Shown: one piece after another, positions 40,723 through 50,630 of the stretch
Layout: each line of letters starts with the position of its first letter
How positions within the stretch are numbered: the first letter of the stretch is position 1
Source of the DNA: Pseudoalteromonas shioyasakiensis
GTDB lineage: Bacteria > Pseudomonadota > Gammaproteobacteria > Enterobacterales > Alteromonadaceae
Direction of reading: 5' to 3'
Length of the DNA: 64,000 bases
Assembly: GCF_024518675.1 (NCBI RefSeq)
Contig: NZ_JANIGL010000002.1
Location: 1 to 64,000 of the forward strand
Notes under the pieces: model-generated
What the model was told of the DNA's origin: nothing
Databases searched by the model: none
Seen by the model: only the letters and a program-made list of their open reading frames with translations
Made by a program: the position numbers and the translations under genes

Positions 40723-42051
40723 ATGGAAAAAATACTTATCGTTGATGATAACCCTGCCATTTTAGAGGCGCTATCATTACTGCTCGAGATACATGACTTT
40801 GCTGTAGTGACAGCTGCCACCCCATTTGAAGCAGTACAAACCGTGCAATACCAACGGATTTCCTTAGTGATCCAAGACATGAACTTCACCGCAGATACCA
40901 CCTCAGGTGAGGAAGGCAAAGCATTATTCTACCAGTTACGTGCTATCAACCCCCATTTACCGATTATTTTGATCACCGCTTGGACTGAGCTTGAAACCGC
41001 AATAGAATTAGTAAAAGCAGGCGCCGCCGATTACCTACCAAAACCTTGGGATGATAGTAAATTACTCACTTGTGTAAATAATTTAATCGAATTAGGTAAA
41101 GCTAAGCAAGAAAACGCAACCTACCAGCGCCGCCAGCAAGAGCGTACTGCCAACCTAAACAATGCTGACTTAGTTGGCTTGGTATATAAAAGCACCGCCA
41201 TGGAGCGTATTTTAACTATGGCTATTCAGGTAGCGAAGTCTGATGCATCGGTGCTGATCACAGGCCCAAACGGCAGCGGTAAAGAGCGCATAGCGCAAAT
41301 TATTCAAGCAAATTCGTTATTACATGATCAGCCTTTTATCACGGTAAATGCCGGTGCCCTACCCGATGAACTTATTGAAGCCGAATTATTTGGTGCAGAA
41401 GCTGGCGCTTATACAGGGATTACAAAACAGCGTATTGGCCGCTTTGAGGCGGCTGATGGTGGTACCCTGTTTTTAGATGAAATTGGCAACTTACCACTGT
41501 CTGGGCAAATGAAATTATTACGCGTTTTGCAAACCGGTGAATTTGAGCGCTTAGGCTCACCCCACACTCGCAAGGTCAACGTGCGGGTCATTTCTGCCAC
41601 CAACGAGAACTTACAAACAGCAATTAAGAGTGGCAGATTTAGAGAAGATTTATATTATCGGCTCAATGTAATCGAACTTAATTTACCTAGCCTCGCTGAA
41701 AGACCCGATGATATTTTGCCGCTTGCGCAACATTTTTTAAATAATCGAGAGCTTACCCTAGACACAGAACAAGCATTACTGGCACACCATTGGCCTGGTA
41801 ATGTGCGTGAACTTGAAAATGCCTGCAAACGCGCTGCGGTTCTTAATCCTGTAGGTATTATTAACTTAGCTGATTTTGCGCTGCAAACAAGCACGCCAGC
41901 AAGCCCCCTTGTAAAAACCCAGGTAACGAAACAGCAAATTGAAGATGCGATGCATCAACATCATGGGGTCATTGCCAAAGTGGCGAGGCAATTTGGAATG
42001 AGTCGCCAAGCGCTCTACCGTCGTTTACAAAAATTTGAGATTGACTATTAA
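40723..42051 (+). CDS. NtrC-family sigma54-dependent response regulator
   Basis: The 442-aa protein has a receiver domain with phospho-acceptor Asp52 (VIQDMNF), an AAA+ domain with Walker A GPNGSGKE (181-188) and Walker B FLDE (250-253), and a Fis-type helix-turn-helix (IAKVARQFGMSRQALYRRLQKF). The loop that contacts sigma54 reads GAYTGI (228-233) in place of the consensus GAFTGA. Phe to Tyr is tolerated in known family members; Ala to Ile is unusual. The stop TAA overlaps the start ATG of the kinase by one base. It is predicted to act on the upstream enhancer. Confidence 0.92.
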   Translation: MEKILIVDDNPAILEALSLLLEIHDFAVVTAATPFEAVQTVQYQRISLVIQDMNFTADTTSGEEGKALFYQLRAINPHLPIILITAWTELETAIELVKAGAADYLPKPWDDSKLLTCVNNLIELGKAKQENATYQRRQQERTANLNNADLVGLVYKSTAMERILTMAIQVAKSDASVLITGPNGSGKERIAQIIQANSLLHDQPFITVNAGALPDELIEAELFGAEAGAYTGITKQRIGRFEAADGGTLFLDEIGNLPLSGQMKLLRVLQTGEFERLGSPHTRKVNVRVISATNENLQTAIKSGRFREDLYYRLNVIELNLPSLAERPDDILPLAQHFLNNRELTLDTEQALLAHHWPGNVRELENACKRAAVLNPVGIINLADFALQTSTPASPLVKTQVTKQQIEDAMHQHHGVIAKVARQFGMSRQALYRRLQKFEIDY

Positions 42052-43367
42052 TGACCCGCAATACTCTGCGTTTTAGCCTCACTCAGCAGCTCATTATTAT
42101 TTGTGCCGTTGCCAGTTTACTCCCTATCTGGTTAATTGCTTGGATAACAGAGCTTTCATGGCCCTTAGTTGTCGGCTTTAGTGTAGTGGCTATTCTCATT
42201 AGTAGCTACCTTGCCTTTCGTTTGGCCAGTCCTTTAGTGAAAGGTATACACTCATTGGAGACTGGGTTACTAAATTTTAAAGATGGCGAGCTTTCATCAC
42301 TGCTTGCCTATAACAGTAACAATGAAATCGGCAATTTATGCCAACTATATAACCAAACGGCAAAACAACTACGCCAAGAAAAACAATGGATTTACCAGCG
42401 TGAGCTGATGCTAGATAAAGTACTGCAAAGCTCACCTCAAGCCGTTATTTTAAAAAATGATCAAGGCTTTATTGTCTACAGTAACCACAGTGCACGTGAT
42501 CTGCTCAATGCACAAAGTGCACTCGAAGGAAGTCAGCTGACACACCTTTTAGACGGTGCCCACCCGCAGCTGGTTCACGCTCTGGAGCGAGAAGTTGACG
42601 GGCTATTTACGATAGATAACCAGCAGCAAGAATCACAAACGTGGCATTTAGCAACCGGCAAGCTGCTACTTAATAATCAGTATCATACTTTATATGTGTT
42701 TAAACAATTAACCCGTGAATTAAGCCGCCAAGAAGTAGAAGTATGGAAAAAAGTAATACGCATCATCAGCCACGAGCTTAATAACTCTCTTGGCCCTATG
42801 TCGTCAATGCTACACAGTGGCAAAATCCTCAGTGAAAAAGTCGATGAGTCTAGGCTAAGTCGGGTATTTTTAACGATTGAAGAGCGTATTAAACACTTAA
42901 ATGAGTTTGTCCAGGGATACGGTAAGTTCGCCAAACTACCCACACCGCAAATTAGTCAAATAAATTGGCCACAGCTATTACAACAGTTACAAAGCCAATG
43001 GTCGTTTAACTTGCTCAGCCAAGATGATGTCATCACCTTTGCTGATCAAACCCAGCTAGAACAGCTTTTAATCAACTTATTAAAAAATGCCCATGAGTCA
43101 GATTCAGACATCGAGCATATCAGCTTAGAATTATCGCAAAATAGTAATTGCACCCGTATTACACTAAGCGATCGGGGTAAAGGGATGAATGAGCAAGTAA
43201 TGGCTAACGCATTAATTCCATTTTATTCAACAAAAACCAGCGGAAGTGGCTTAGGGTTAGCATTGTGCCGTGAAATAGTTGAGGCGCATCAAGGCCAAAT
43301 TAGCTTACATAATAAGCCTGGGGGCGGTTTGAGTGTCCATGTTGTAATACCCAACAACAAACCATAA
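42051..43367 (+). CDS. Sensor histidine kinase, partner of the NtrC-type regulator
   Basis: The 438-aa protein has two hydrophobic helices near the N-terminus (about 13-32 and 37-58) with almost no periplasmic loop, so it probably senses a membrane or cytoplasmic signal. A HAMP-like linker, a PAS-like segment (120-220), the H-box with His241 (RIISHELNNSLGPM) and an ATPase domain (NLLKNAHES, DRGKGM, GSGLGLALC) follow. Translationally coupled to the regulator. Confidence 0.92.
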   Translation: MTRNTLRFSLTQQLIIICAVASLLPIWLIAWITELSWPLVVGFSVVAILISSYLAFRLASPLVKGIHSLETGLLNFKDGELSSLLAYNSNNEIGNLCQLYNQTAKQLRQEKQWIYQRELMLDKVLQSSPQAVILKNDQGFIVYSNHSARDLLNAQSALEGSQLTHLLDGAHPQLVHALEREVDGLFTIDNQQQESQTWHLATGKLLLNNQYHTLYVFKQLTRELSRQEVEVWKKVIRIISHELNNSLGPMSSMLHSGKILSEKVDESRLSRVFLTIEERIKHLNEFVQGYGKFAKLPTPQISQINWPQLLQQLQSQWSFNLLSQDDVITFADQTQLEQLLINLLKNAHESDSDIEHISLELSQNSNCTRITLSDRGKGMNEQVMANALIPFYSTKTSGSGLGLALCREIVEAHQGQISLHNKPGGGLSVHVVIPNNKP

Positions 43368-43394
43368 AAAAGGCCGCAATAAATGCGGCCTTTT
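43366..43394. terminator. Terminator between sensor kinase and grxD
   Basis: AAAAGGCCGCA pairs with TGCGGCCTTTT around a 5-nt loop. It overlaps the kinase stop codon and also serves convergent grxD. Confidence 0.88.
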
Positions 43395-43409
43395 CATAGA
43401 ATAAAATGA

Positions 43410-43751
43410 TTATTCTGCGTCGTCTGCTTCTTTGTATTTAGCAGCTGTTTCTGTGATCAATGGTTGTAATTCACCACGCTGAAACATTTCGATGATAATG
43501 TCACAACCACCGATTAACTCGCCTTCAACCCATAGTTGTGGGAATGTAGGCCAGTTAGCGTATGCTGGAAGTTCAGCACGAATATCAGGGTTGAGTAAAA
43601 TATCAACATAAGCAAACGGTTCACCGCATGACATAAGTGCTTGAGATGCTTGTGAAGAAAAACCACAATTTGGTAATTTTGGCGATCCTTTCATGTAAAG
43701 GATAATTGGATTTTCAGAAATTTGCTGTTTAATTTTATCAATGGTTTCCAT
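43410..43751 (-). CDS. grxD: Monothiol glutaredoxin, Grx4 type
   Basis: The 113-aa protein has the CGFS active site (Cys29 to Ser32 in NCGFSSQA), the family marker of iron-sulfur cluster carriers. The WPTFPQLWVEGELIGGCDI segment binds glutathione. It is divergent from sodB across a 276-bp region. Confidence 0.95.
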   Translation of the reverse strand: METIDKIKQQISENPIILYMKGSPKLPNCGFSSQASQALMSCGEPFAYVDILLNPDIRAELPAYANWPTFPQLWVEGELIGGCDIIIEMFQRGELQPLITETAAKYKEADDAE

Positions 43752-43902
43752 CTACAACCTCAAAGTAACGATAGCTGAACATATTAATGGCTTGAAAAAT
43801 TTTCATTTAGCCTCATATATGTATCTTAAAGTGGGCAAATAAAGCCGCAATCGAAATAGTCTTGCATTTACAACGCTGTTTGGCATTGCTGTTTGCTAAA
43901 AC

Positions 43903-43919
43903 TTGAGTAAAATACTCAA
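43903..43919. promoter_or_regulatory. IscR-like palindrome in the sodB/grxD intergenic region
   Basis: TTGAGTA-AAA-TACTCAA is a perfect inverted repeat. It resembles the IscR type 1 site, with a symmetric change (GAGT/ACTC for GACT/AGTC). It lies 15 bp before a perfect TATAAT (43935-43940), so it covers the -35 of the sodB promoter. Confidence 0.45.
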
Positions 43920-44027
43920 CAATTATAGTAACACTATAATCCCATTTGGTATAGGTAACGACCCTGTTTGTGCGGGTATTAACTATTACTATTTGGACTA
44001 TCAACCAAAAGAAGATGGAGATAAAAA

Positions 44028-44609
44028 ATGGCATTTGAACTACCGTCACTACCATATGCAATTGATGCACTTGAGCCACATATTTCACAAGAAACTTTAG
44101 AGTTTCACCACGGCAAGCACCACAATACTTATGTGACTAAACTTAACGGTTTGATCCCAGGTACTGAGTTTGAAGGTAAATCACTAGAAGAAATCGTATG
44201 TTCTTCAACTGGTGGCGTATTTAACAACGCTGCACAAATCTGGAACCACACTTTCTACTGGAACAGCCTATCTCCAAACGGCGGTGGCGAAGCAACGGGC
44301 GCGGTTGCTGATGCTATCAATGCTAAATGGGGCTCATTCGAAGCATTCAAAGATGCCTTAAATGATAAAGCAGTTAACAACTTCGGCTCTAGCTGGACTT
44401 GGTTAGTTAAACTTGCTGATGGCACTTTAGACATCGTTAATACATCTAACGCTGCAACTCCACTAACTGAAGAAGGTGTTACACCTATTCTTACAGTTGA
44501 CCTGTGGGAACACGCTTATTACATCGATTACCGTAACGTGCGCCCAGACTACCTAAAAGGTTTTTGGTCACTAGTTAACTGGGAATTTGCAAACGCAAAC
44601 TTCGCATAA
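44028..44609 (+). CDS. sodB: Iron superoxide dismutase
   Basis: The 193-aa enzyme removes superoxide in the cytoplasm. Metal ligands are His27, His74, and the Asp/His pair in [11 protein letters not shown]. The [11 protein letters not shown] segment carries the Gln typical of Fe-type (not Mn-type) enzymes. A ribosome site (AGATGGAGA) precedes the ATG. It ends at a strong terminator. Confidence 0.96.
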   Translation: MAFELPSLPYAIDALEPHISQETLEFHHGKHHNTYVTKLNGLIPGTEFEGKSLEEIVCSSTGGVFNNAAQIWNHTFYWNSLSPNGGGEATGAVADAINAKWGSFEAFKDALNDKAVNNFGSSWTWLVKLADGTLDIVNTSNAATPLTEEGVTPILTVDLWEHAYYIDYRNVRPDYLKGFWSLVNWEFANANFA

Positions 44610-44637
44610 TTAACTAAGCAATTAGTTATAAATCGAT

Positions 44638-44663
44638 AAAAAGACGCTACGGCGTCTTTTTTT
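44638..44663 (+). terminator. Terminator of sodB
   Basis: AAAAAGACGC pairs with GCGTCTTTTT around a short loop followed by more T. Confidence 0.9.
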
Positions 44664-44844
44664 ATGGCTGGCATTTAGTGCCTATTACGTACTCATAACT
44701 AAATCTGATCACTGTGAGAATATTTCAATTAAATTCTTAATTTTATTGCGCAAAGAATCAAAATCGTGACTACCCTTAAATTAGCCTTTGCTTTTTCTTT
44801 CATTCAAAACTGGTTTTTTTAGCGGGTTTTCGGAGGTTTCTACT

Positions 44845-46767
44845 ATGAGTATATTTGAGCATTATCAATCACGATACGAAGCAGCAAAAGAAGAAGAGTA
44901 CAGTATCGAAGAGTTTCTCGATATTTGTAAAAAAGACAAAGCAGCCTATGCCAGCGCACCAGAGCGATTACTCATGGCTATTGGTGAACCACAAATGGTC
45001 GATACTTCAACAGATGCCCGGCTAAGTCGTCTATTTTCTAATCGCGTTGTTGCCCGTTACCCTGCTTTTAATGACTTTTACGGTATGGAAGAGGCCATAG
45101 AACAAATTGTATCTTATTTAAAACACGCTGCCCAAGGTTTAGAAGAATGTAAACAAGTGCTTTACCTACTTGGCCCTGTTGGGGGCGGTAAGTCTTCTAT
45201 TGCTGAAAAACTAAAATACCTAATGCAACAAATTCCGATTTACTCAATTAAGGGATCGCCAGTAAATGACCACCCACTCGCCCTTTTTGATGCTAACGAA
45301 GATGCCGAACTACTAGAAAAAGAATACGGTATTAAGCCGCGTTATTTAAAAACTATCATGTCACCATGGGCAACGAAACGATTGCACGAGTTTAATGGTG
45401 ACATTAGTCAGTTTAGAGTAATAAAGCGCTACCCCTCAATTTTAAATCAAATTGCCATTGCGAAAACCGAACCTGGTGATGAAAACAATCAAGATATTTC
45501 AGCACTAGTTGGTAAAGTGGATATTCGTCAGCTAGAGCATTTTGCCCAAAGCGATCCAGATGCTTACGCTTATTCAGGCTCATTGTGCCTTGCAAATCAA
45601 GGTTTAATGGAATTTGTTGAGATGTTTAAAGCGCCGATAAAAGTGCTTCACCCGTTATTAACAGCCACACAAGAAGGCAACTATAATGGTACCGAAGGCA
45701 TTAGCGCCTTGCCATTTAACGGCATGATTTTAGCCCACTCAAATGAGTCTGAATGGCAAACTTTTAAAAATAATAAAAATAACGAAGCATTCTTAGATCG
45801 GGTTTATATTGTCAAAGTCCCTTATTGTTTACGTGTCTCTGAAGAGATCAAAATTTACAATAAACTACTTGAGCACAGTGAGCTTTACAATGCGCCATGT
45901 GCGCCTGGCACACTCGAAACTTTGGCTAAATTTACCACCTTGTCGCGTTTAAAAGAACCTGAAAATTCGAGTATTTATTCAAAAATGCGCGTTTATGACG
46001 GCGAAAGCTTAAAAGACACCGACCCTAAAGCAAAATCATACCAAGAATACCGTGACTATGCAGGCGTAGACGAAGGGATGACTGGGCTTTCTACCCGCTT
46101 TGCGTTTAAAATTTTATCTCGAGTATTTAATTTCGACACTCTTGAAGTTGCCGCAAACCCGGTGCACCTATTTTATGTGCTTGAGCAACAAATTGAGCGT
46201 GAGCAGTTCTCTGCTGACGTAGAAGAGCGCTATCTAAGCCACTTAAAAGGTTACTTAATCCCTCAATATGTTGAGTTTATAGGTAAAGAGCTGCAAACCG
46301 CGTATTTAGAGTCCTATTCAGAATATGGCCAAAATATATTTGACCGTTATGTCACCTACGCCGATTTTTGGATTCAAGATCAAGAATACCGCGATCCAGA
46401 CACCGGCCAGTTATTCGATCGCGCAGCGCTTAACGCCGAGCTTGAAAAGATTGAAAAACCAGCGGGTATTTCTAACCCGAAAGATTTCCGTAATGAAATA
46501 GTCAATTTTGTATTACGGGCACGGGCCCATAATAATGGTAAAAATCCGCTTTGGACCAGTTATGAAAAGCTGCGCACTGTAATTGAGAAAAAAATGTTCT
46601 CAAATACCGAAGAGTTATTACCCGTTATTTCATTTAATGCTAAAACCTCAGCAGAAGATCAGAAAAAACACGAAGACTTTGTCAATCGCATGGTCGAAAA
46701 AGGCTACACCCAAAAACAAGTTCGCTTACTATCTGAGTGGTACTTACGCGTTCGTAAATCACAATAG
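44845..46767 (+). CDS. yeaG: PrkA-family serine protein kinase (YeaG)
   Basis: The 640-aa product is read from the ATG at 44845, which follows CGGAGG; an upstream in-frame ATG at 44788 adds 19 non-family residues. It starts MSIFEHYQSRYEAAKEEEYSIEEFL, has an AAA-type P-loop (LLGPVGGGKSS) and the PrkA C-terminal domain. In enterics YeaG works in stationary-phase and nitrogen-starvation survival. It heads a three-gene unit with yeaH and the SpoVR gene. Confidence 0.95.
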   Translation: MSIFEHYQSRYEAAKEEEYSIEEFLDICKKDKAAYASAPERLLMAIGEPQMVDTSTDARLSRLFSNRVVARYPAFNDFYGMEEAIEQIVSYLKHAAQGLEECKQVLYLLGPVGGGKSSIAEKLKYLMQQIPIYSIKGSPVNDHPLALFDANEDAELLEKEYGIKPRYLKTIMSPWATKRLHEFNGDISQFRVIKRYPSILNQIAIAKTEPGDENNQDISALVGKVDIRQLEHFAQSDPDAYAYSGSLCLANQGLMEFVEMFKAPIKVLHPLLTATQEGNYNGTEGISALPFNGMILAHSNESEWQTFKNNKNNEAFLDRVYIVKVPYCLRVSEEIKIYNKLLEHSELYNAPCAPGTLETLAKFTTLSRLKEPENSSIYSKMRVYDGESLKDTDPKAKSYQEYRDYAGVDEGMTGLSTRFAFKILSRVFNFDTLEVAANPVHLFYVLEQQIEREQFSADVEERYLSHLKGYLIPQYVEFIGKELQTAYLESYSEYGQNIFDRYVTYADFWIQDQEYRDPDTGQLFDRAALNAELEKIEKPAGISNPKDFRNEIVNFVLRARAHNNGKNPLWTSYEKLRTVIEKKMFSNTEELLPVISFNAKTSAEDQKKHEDFVNRMVEKGYTQKQVRLLSEWYLRVRKSQ

Positions 46768-46798
46768 TAAGCGACTGATGTATTTTTAGGGGGTCTCT

Positions 46799-48082
46799 AT
46801 GGCGCATTTTATAGACCGTCGCCTGAACGGTAAAAACAAGAGCACGTTAAATCGTCAACGGTTTATCAGGCGTTACAAAAAACAAATAAAAGAAGCGGTG
46901 TCTGATGCGATTAATAAACGCAGTATTACTGACACCAGCAGTGGCGAAAATATTTCGATTCCGCAACGAGATATTAGTGAACCCATTTTTCATCAAGGTA
47001 AAGGGGGTGATAGAGAACAAATACACCCTGGGAACGACCAATTCTCTACCGGAGATAAAATTAAACGCCCGCAAGGAGGTCAAGGTGGTGGCGCGGGTGA
47101 AGGCGAAGCAAGTGACTCAGGTGAAGGCCAAGATGATTTTGTATTTTCAATATCAAAAGATGAATACCTAGATTTACTGTTCGAAGATTTAGAGCTGCCT
47201 AATTTACAGCAGAACCAGCTTGATAAATTAGTGCAAATGAAAACTCACCGCGCGGGGTTTTGCAGCGATGGTATGCCCAGTAATATTGATATAGTTCGTT
47301 CATTACAAGGCTCCTTAGCCAGACGCGTCGCTATGAGTGCCAGTAAAAAACGCCGCTTAAAGGAGCTTAACGAACAACTTGCCATACTGCTAGCAGAAGC
47401 AGAGCCTGATCTAGCTGCAATAACCTTACTGGAGCAAGAAATTGCGCAATTAGAGTTGCAAATAAAAGCCGTGCCTTTTATAGACAATTACGATTTGCGT
47501 TTTCGCAATTATGAAAAGCAACCCCACCCCACCAGCAAGGCCGTGATGTTCTGTATTATGGATGTATCAGGCTCAATGGATCAGGCGACCAAAGATATGG
47601 CTAAGCGATTTTATATTTTGCTGTATCAATTTTTAACCCGCAGTTATAAAGACATTGAAGTGGTGTATATACGCCATCATACCCAAGCAAAAGAAGTGGA
47701 CGAGCAAGAGTTTTTTTACTCCCAAGAAACGGGCGGCACGATTGTTTCAAGTGCGCTTAAATTAATGAACGAGATAATTAAAGAGCGTTACAACGCATCG
47801 CAGTGGAACATCTATGCAGCGCAGGCATCCGATGGTGATAATTGGGCTGATGACTCACCTCAATGCGCTGAGATTTTACGTAATAAACTGCTCGCAGATG
47901 TGCGTTATTACGCTTATATAGAAATCACCACGCGAGCACATCAAAGCCTCTGGCGAGAGTATCAAACTATTAGCCAAAGTCATGATAACTTTGCCATGCA
48001 ACATATTAAATCTGTTGAAGACATTTACCCTATTTTCCGCGAGCTATTTAAGAAAAGTCGTCAACATCAGGGTGCAGCGTAA
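46799..48082 (+). CDS. yeaH: DUF444 protein YeaH, von Willebrand-A-like
   Basis: The 427-aa protein begins with a basic helical region (1-40), has a Gly/Glu-rich low-complexity linker (about 85-110), a coiled coil (175-215) and a vWA-like fold with the metal-binding MDVSGSMDQ. Family members are always linked to PrkA and SpoVR. It starts 31 bp after yeaG and follows GGGGG. Confidence 0.94.
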   Translation: MAHFIDRRLNGKNKSTLNRQRFIRRYKKQIKEAVSDAINKRSITDTSSGENISIPQRDISEPIFHQGKGGDREQIHPGNDQFSTGDKIKRPQGGQGGGAGEGEASDSGEGQDDFVFSISKDEYLDLLFEDLELPNLQQNQLDKLVQMKTHRAGFCSDGMPSNIDIVRSLQGSLARRVAMSASKKRRLKELNEQLAILLAEAEPDLAAITLLEQEIAQLELQIKAVPFIDNYDLRFRNYEKQPHPTSKAVMFCIMDVSGSMDQATKDMAKRFYILLYQFLTRSYKDIEVVYIRHHTQAKEVDEQEFFYSQETGGTIVSSALKLMNEIIKERYNASQWNIYAAQASDGDNWADDSPQCAEILRNKLLADVRYYAYIEITTRAHQSLWREYQTISQSHDNFAMQHIKSVEDIYPIFRELFKKSRQHQGAA

Positions 48083-48103
48083 GATTCGCAACGAGGTATT
48101 TAT

Positions 48104-49618
48104 ATGACCGATAAACGAATAAGTGATGGTCCTGATTGGACATTTGATTTATTGCAGCAATACCAAGACGAAATTGCGCGTGTGGCCGAGCATTATCGTT
48201 TAGATACGTACCCTAACCAAATAGAAGTGATCACCGCAGAACAAATGATGGATGCTTATTCAAGTGTGGGCATGCCTATTGGATACAGTCATTGGTCTTA
48301 TGGTAAAAAGTTTATTCAGACCGAGCAAAACTACAAACGCGGGCAAATGGGTCTTGCCTACGAAATTGTGATCAACTCAGACCCCTGCATTGCCTACTTA
48401 ATGGAAGAAAATACATTACCTATGCAAGCTTTGGTGATGGCTCATGCGTGTTATGGCCATAACTCTTTTTTTAAAGGTAATTATTTATTTAAGACGTGGA
48501 CTGATGCCAGCTCGATTATCGACTATTTATTATTTGCCAAAAACTACATCGCTCGCTGCGAGGAGAAGTATGGAATAGAGGATGTTGAAAACCTGATTGA
48601 TTCATGCCATGCCTTAATGAACTATGGCGTAGACAGGTATAAGCGGCCTCAGCAAATATCACTGTTTGAAGAACAAAAACGCCAACAAGAACGCGAAGAA
48701 TACATGCAATCGCAAGTGAACGAGCTGTGGCGCACGATACCAACACACCAACAGGAAACAAAAAAACGGGAGCGGCACTTCCCTTCTGAACCACAAGAAA
48801 ACATCTTGTATTTTATTGAAAAAAACGCGCCGCTATTAGAATCCTGGCAACGGGAAATAATCCGTATTGTGCGCAAAATATCGCAATATTTTTATCCGCA
48901 AAAACAAACCCAAGTCATGAATGAAGGCTGGGCGACATTTTGGCATTACACTATTTTGAACCATCTTTATGATGAAGGTAAGCTTACCGATTCATTTATG
49001 TTGGAGTTTTTGCAAAGCCACACTAATGTGGTGTACCAACCGCCCTATAACAGCCAATATTACTCAGGTATTAACCCTTACGCTCTAGGTTTTAATATGA
49101 TGATTGATATTCGTCGGATTTGTGAGAACCCTACCGAAGAAGATAAACACTGGTTTCCTGAGTACGCAGGCAGCAACTGGTTAGATACATTACACTTTGC
49201 GATGGCAAACTTTAAAGACGAGAGCTTTATCAGCCAGTTTTTATCCCCTAAGCTTATTCGAGATTTTAAGCTGTTTACTATTATTGACCATGAAAAAGAT
49301 CCTACCCTAGAGGTGGGTGCTATCCACAACGATAGTGGCTACAGTAAAGTGAGAGAAACCTTATCGGCACAATACAACTTGAGTAATCATGAGCCGAATA
49401 TTCAAGTTTTTGATGTTGATATTCGCGGAGATCGCTCTTTAACCCTGCGCTATGTTCCTCATCAAAATATCCCGCTGGCAAAATCTCACGATGAAGTACT
49501 GAAGCACCTTTATCGGTTGTGGGGGTTTAAGGTTAAGCTAGAGCAACAAACCACGACTGGGGAAATCACGACGATTGGGCAATGCCCAATAGACGATTCA
49601 AGACACAGTACTGAATAA
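48104..49618 (+). CDS. SpoVR family protein (YcgB)
   Basis: The 504-aa protein shows SpoVR features: GPDWTFDLLQQYQDEIARVAEHYRLDTYPNQIEVI near the start, AHACYGHNSFFKGNYLFKTWTD, MNEGWATFWHYTILNHLYDEG and NPYALGFNMMIDIRRICENP. Metal-binding His residues are kept. It is the third gene of the yeaG-yeaH-SpoVR unit, and its own role is not known. Confidence 0.95.
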   Translation: MTDKRISDGPDWTFDLLQQYQDEIARVAEHYRLDTYPNQIEVITAEQMMDAYSSVGMPIGYSHWSYGKKFIQTEQNYKRGQMGLAYEIVINSDPCIAYLMEENTLPMQALVMAHACYGHNSFFKGNYLFKTWTDASSIIDYLLFAKNYIARCEEKYGIEDVENLIDSCHALMNYGVDRYKRPQQISLFEEQKRQQEREEYMQSQVNELWRTIPTHQQETKKRERHFPSEPQENILYFIEKNAPLLESWQREIIRIVRKISQYFYPQKQTQVMNEGWATFWHYTILNHLYDEGKLTDSFMLEFLQSHTNVVYQPPYNSQYYSGINPYALGFNMMIDIRRICENPTEEDKHWFPEYAGSNWLDTLHFAMANFKDESFISQFLSPKLIRDFKLFTIIDHEKDPTLEVGAIHNDSGYSKVRETLSAQYNLSNHEPNIQVFDVDIRGDRSLTLRYVPHQNIPLAKSHDEVLKHLYRLWGFKVKLEQQTTTGEITTIGQCPIDDSRHSTE

Positions 49619-49641
49619 GTCCTGCATTATTAACGCATGTG

Positions 49642-49668
49642 AAAATGACGCTTACGCGTCATTTTATA
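49642..49668. terminator. Bidirectional terminator
   Basis: AAAATGACGC pairs with GCGTCATTTT around a short loop, between the SpoVR gene and the convergent diguanylate cyclase gene, whose stop codon it touches. Confidence 0.82.
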
Positions 49669-50626
49669 GCATGTTGTAATCGGTTATACAGTTTCGGCCG
49701 TTAGCTTTTGAGGCATAAAGCGCTTTATCGGCCGCTTCAATCCACTTTTCATATCGCTCAAAACTTGCATCAAAGCTTGCATAGCCAATACTCACCGTCA
49801 TTTTAATTTGCTGCCCATCAAAGTAAACCGACGAGTTTTCAATTAAACTGCGTAACCTTTCAGCAAAAACTTCTGCACCTTGTTTATCACTATCAAGCAA
49901 GGTAACAGCAAACTCTTCCCCGCCATAACGCCCTGCTATATCGGTTTCTCTTAGAGTTTTACGTAACAGATCTGCAATGTGTTTAAGCGCTTCATCACCA
50001 CAGCGGTGACCATATTCGTCATTAATTTTTTTAAAGTGGTCAATATCAAACATCAACAGTGTGCTTTTTCCTGCATTGCGCTTAATGCGTAAAAACTCCT
50101 GGCGCAGCGTGTTTTCCCAGTGACCACGGTTATTTAATTTGGTTAAAGAATCTGTTTGGCTCATTTGTTCAAGCTTGCGGTTCACTTCTTCTAATTCTTT
50201 TTTATTCACCGCTTCATCTGTTACATCATAAAGAATGACGCAAATATGGCTTACTTCGCCCATGGTATTCGACAGCGGGATGAAGGTTGCATTTTGATAC
50301 ATATGATCCGCTTTGCCGGTGATCGGACGGTAGTTTTTAAAACGGAAAATATAAGGTTGCTGCTCCCAGATAGTGAACGAACGGTTTTTTAAAATAAACA
50401 CTGACTCTGATTTACTACGGAACCACTTTTCATCAATAGAAGGGAATAAATCAAATAAATCTTTATCTTTCACCGCACTTGGTAACATGCCCGAATGGTT
50501 TTCCATAAAGCCATTCCAAATACACACCTTATAATCACGGTCGAGTACCACTAAACCGACATCGACGGTATTAAACATATCCATTAACCAATGGATTTCA
50601 TTCATATTAAAATCAGCTGCTGGCAT
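49664..50626 (-). CDS. PAS-GGDEF diguanylate cyclase
   Basis: The 320-aa protein has an N-terminal PAS domain (about 10-130), a short coiled-coil linker (VNKKELEEVNRKLEQMSQTDSLTKLNNRGH) and a GGDEF domain with intact active site GGEEF (GRYGGEEFAVTLL), so it should make cyclic di-GMP. No EAL domain. It starts 4 bp after the receiver-CheC gene and is surely cotranscribed. Confidence 0.92.
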   Translation of the reverse strand: MPAADFNMNEIHWLMDMFNTVDVGLVVLDRDYKVCIWNGFMENHSGMLPSAVKDKDLFDLFPSIDEKWFRSKSESVFILKNRSFTIWEQQPYIFRFKNYRPITGKADHMYQNATFIPLSNTMGEVSHICVILYDVTDEAVNKKELEEVNRKLEQMSQTDSLTKLNNRGHWENTLRQEFLRIKRNAGKSTLLMFDIDHFKKINDEYGHRCGDEALKHIADLLRKTLRETDIAGRYGGEEFAVTLLDSDKQGAEVFAERLRSLIENSSVYFDGQQIKMTVSIGYASFDASFERYEKWIEAADKALYASKANGRNCITDYNML

Positions 50627-50630
50627 AATG

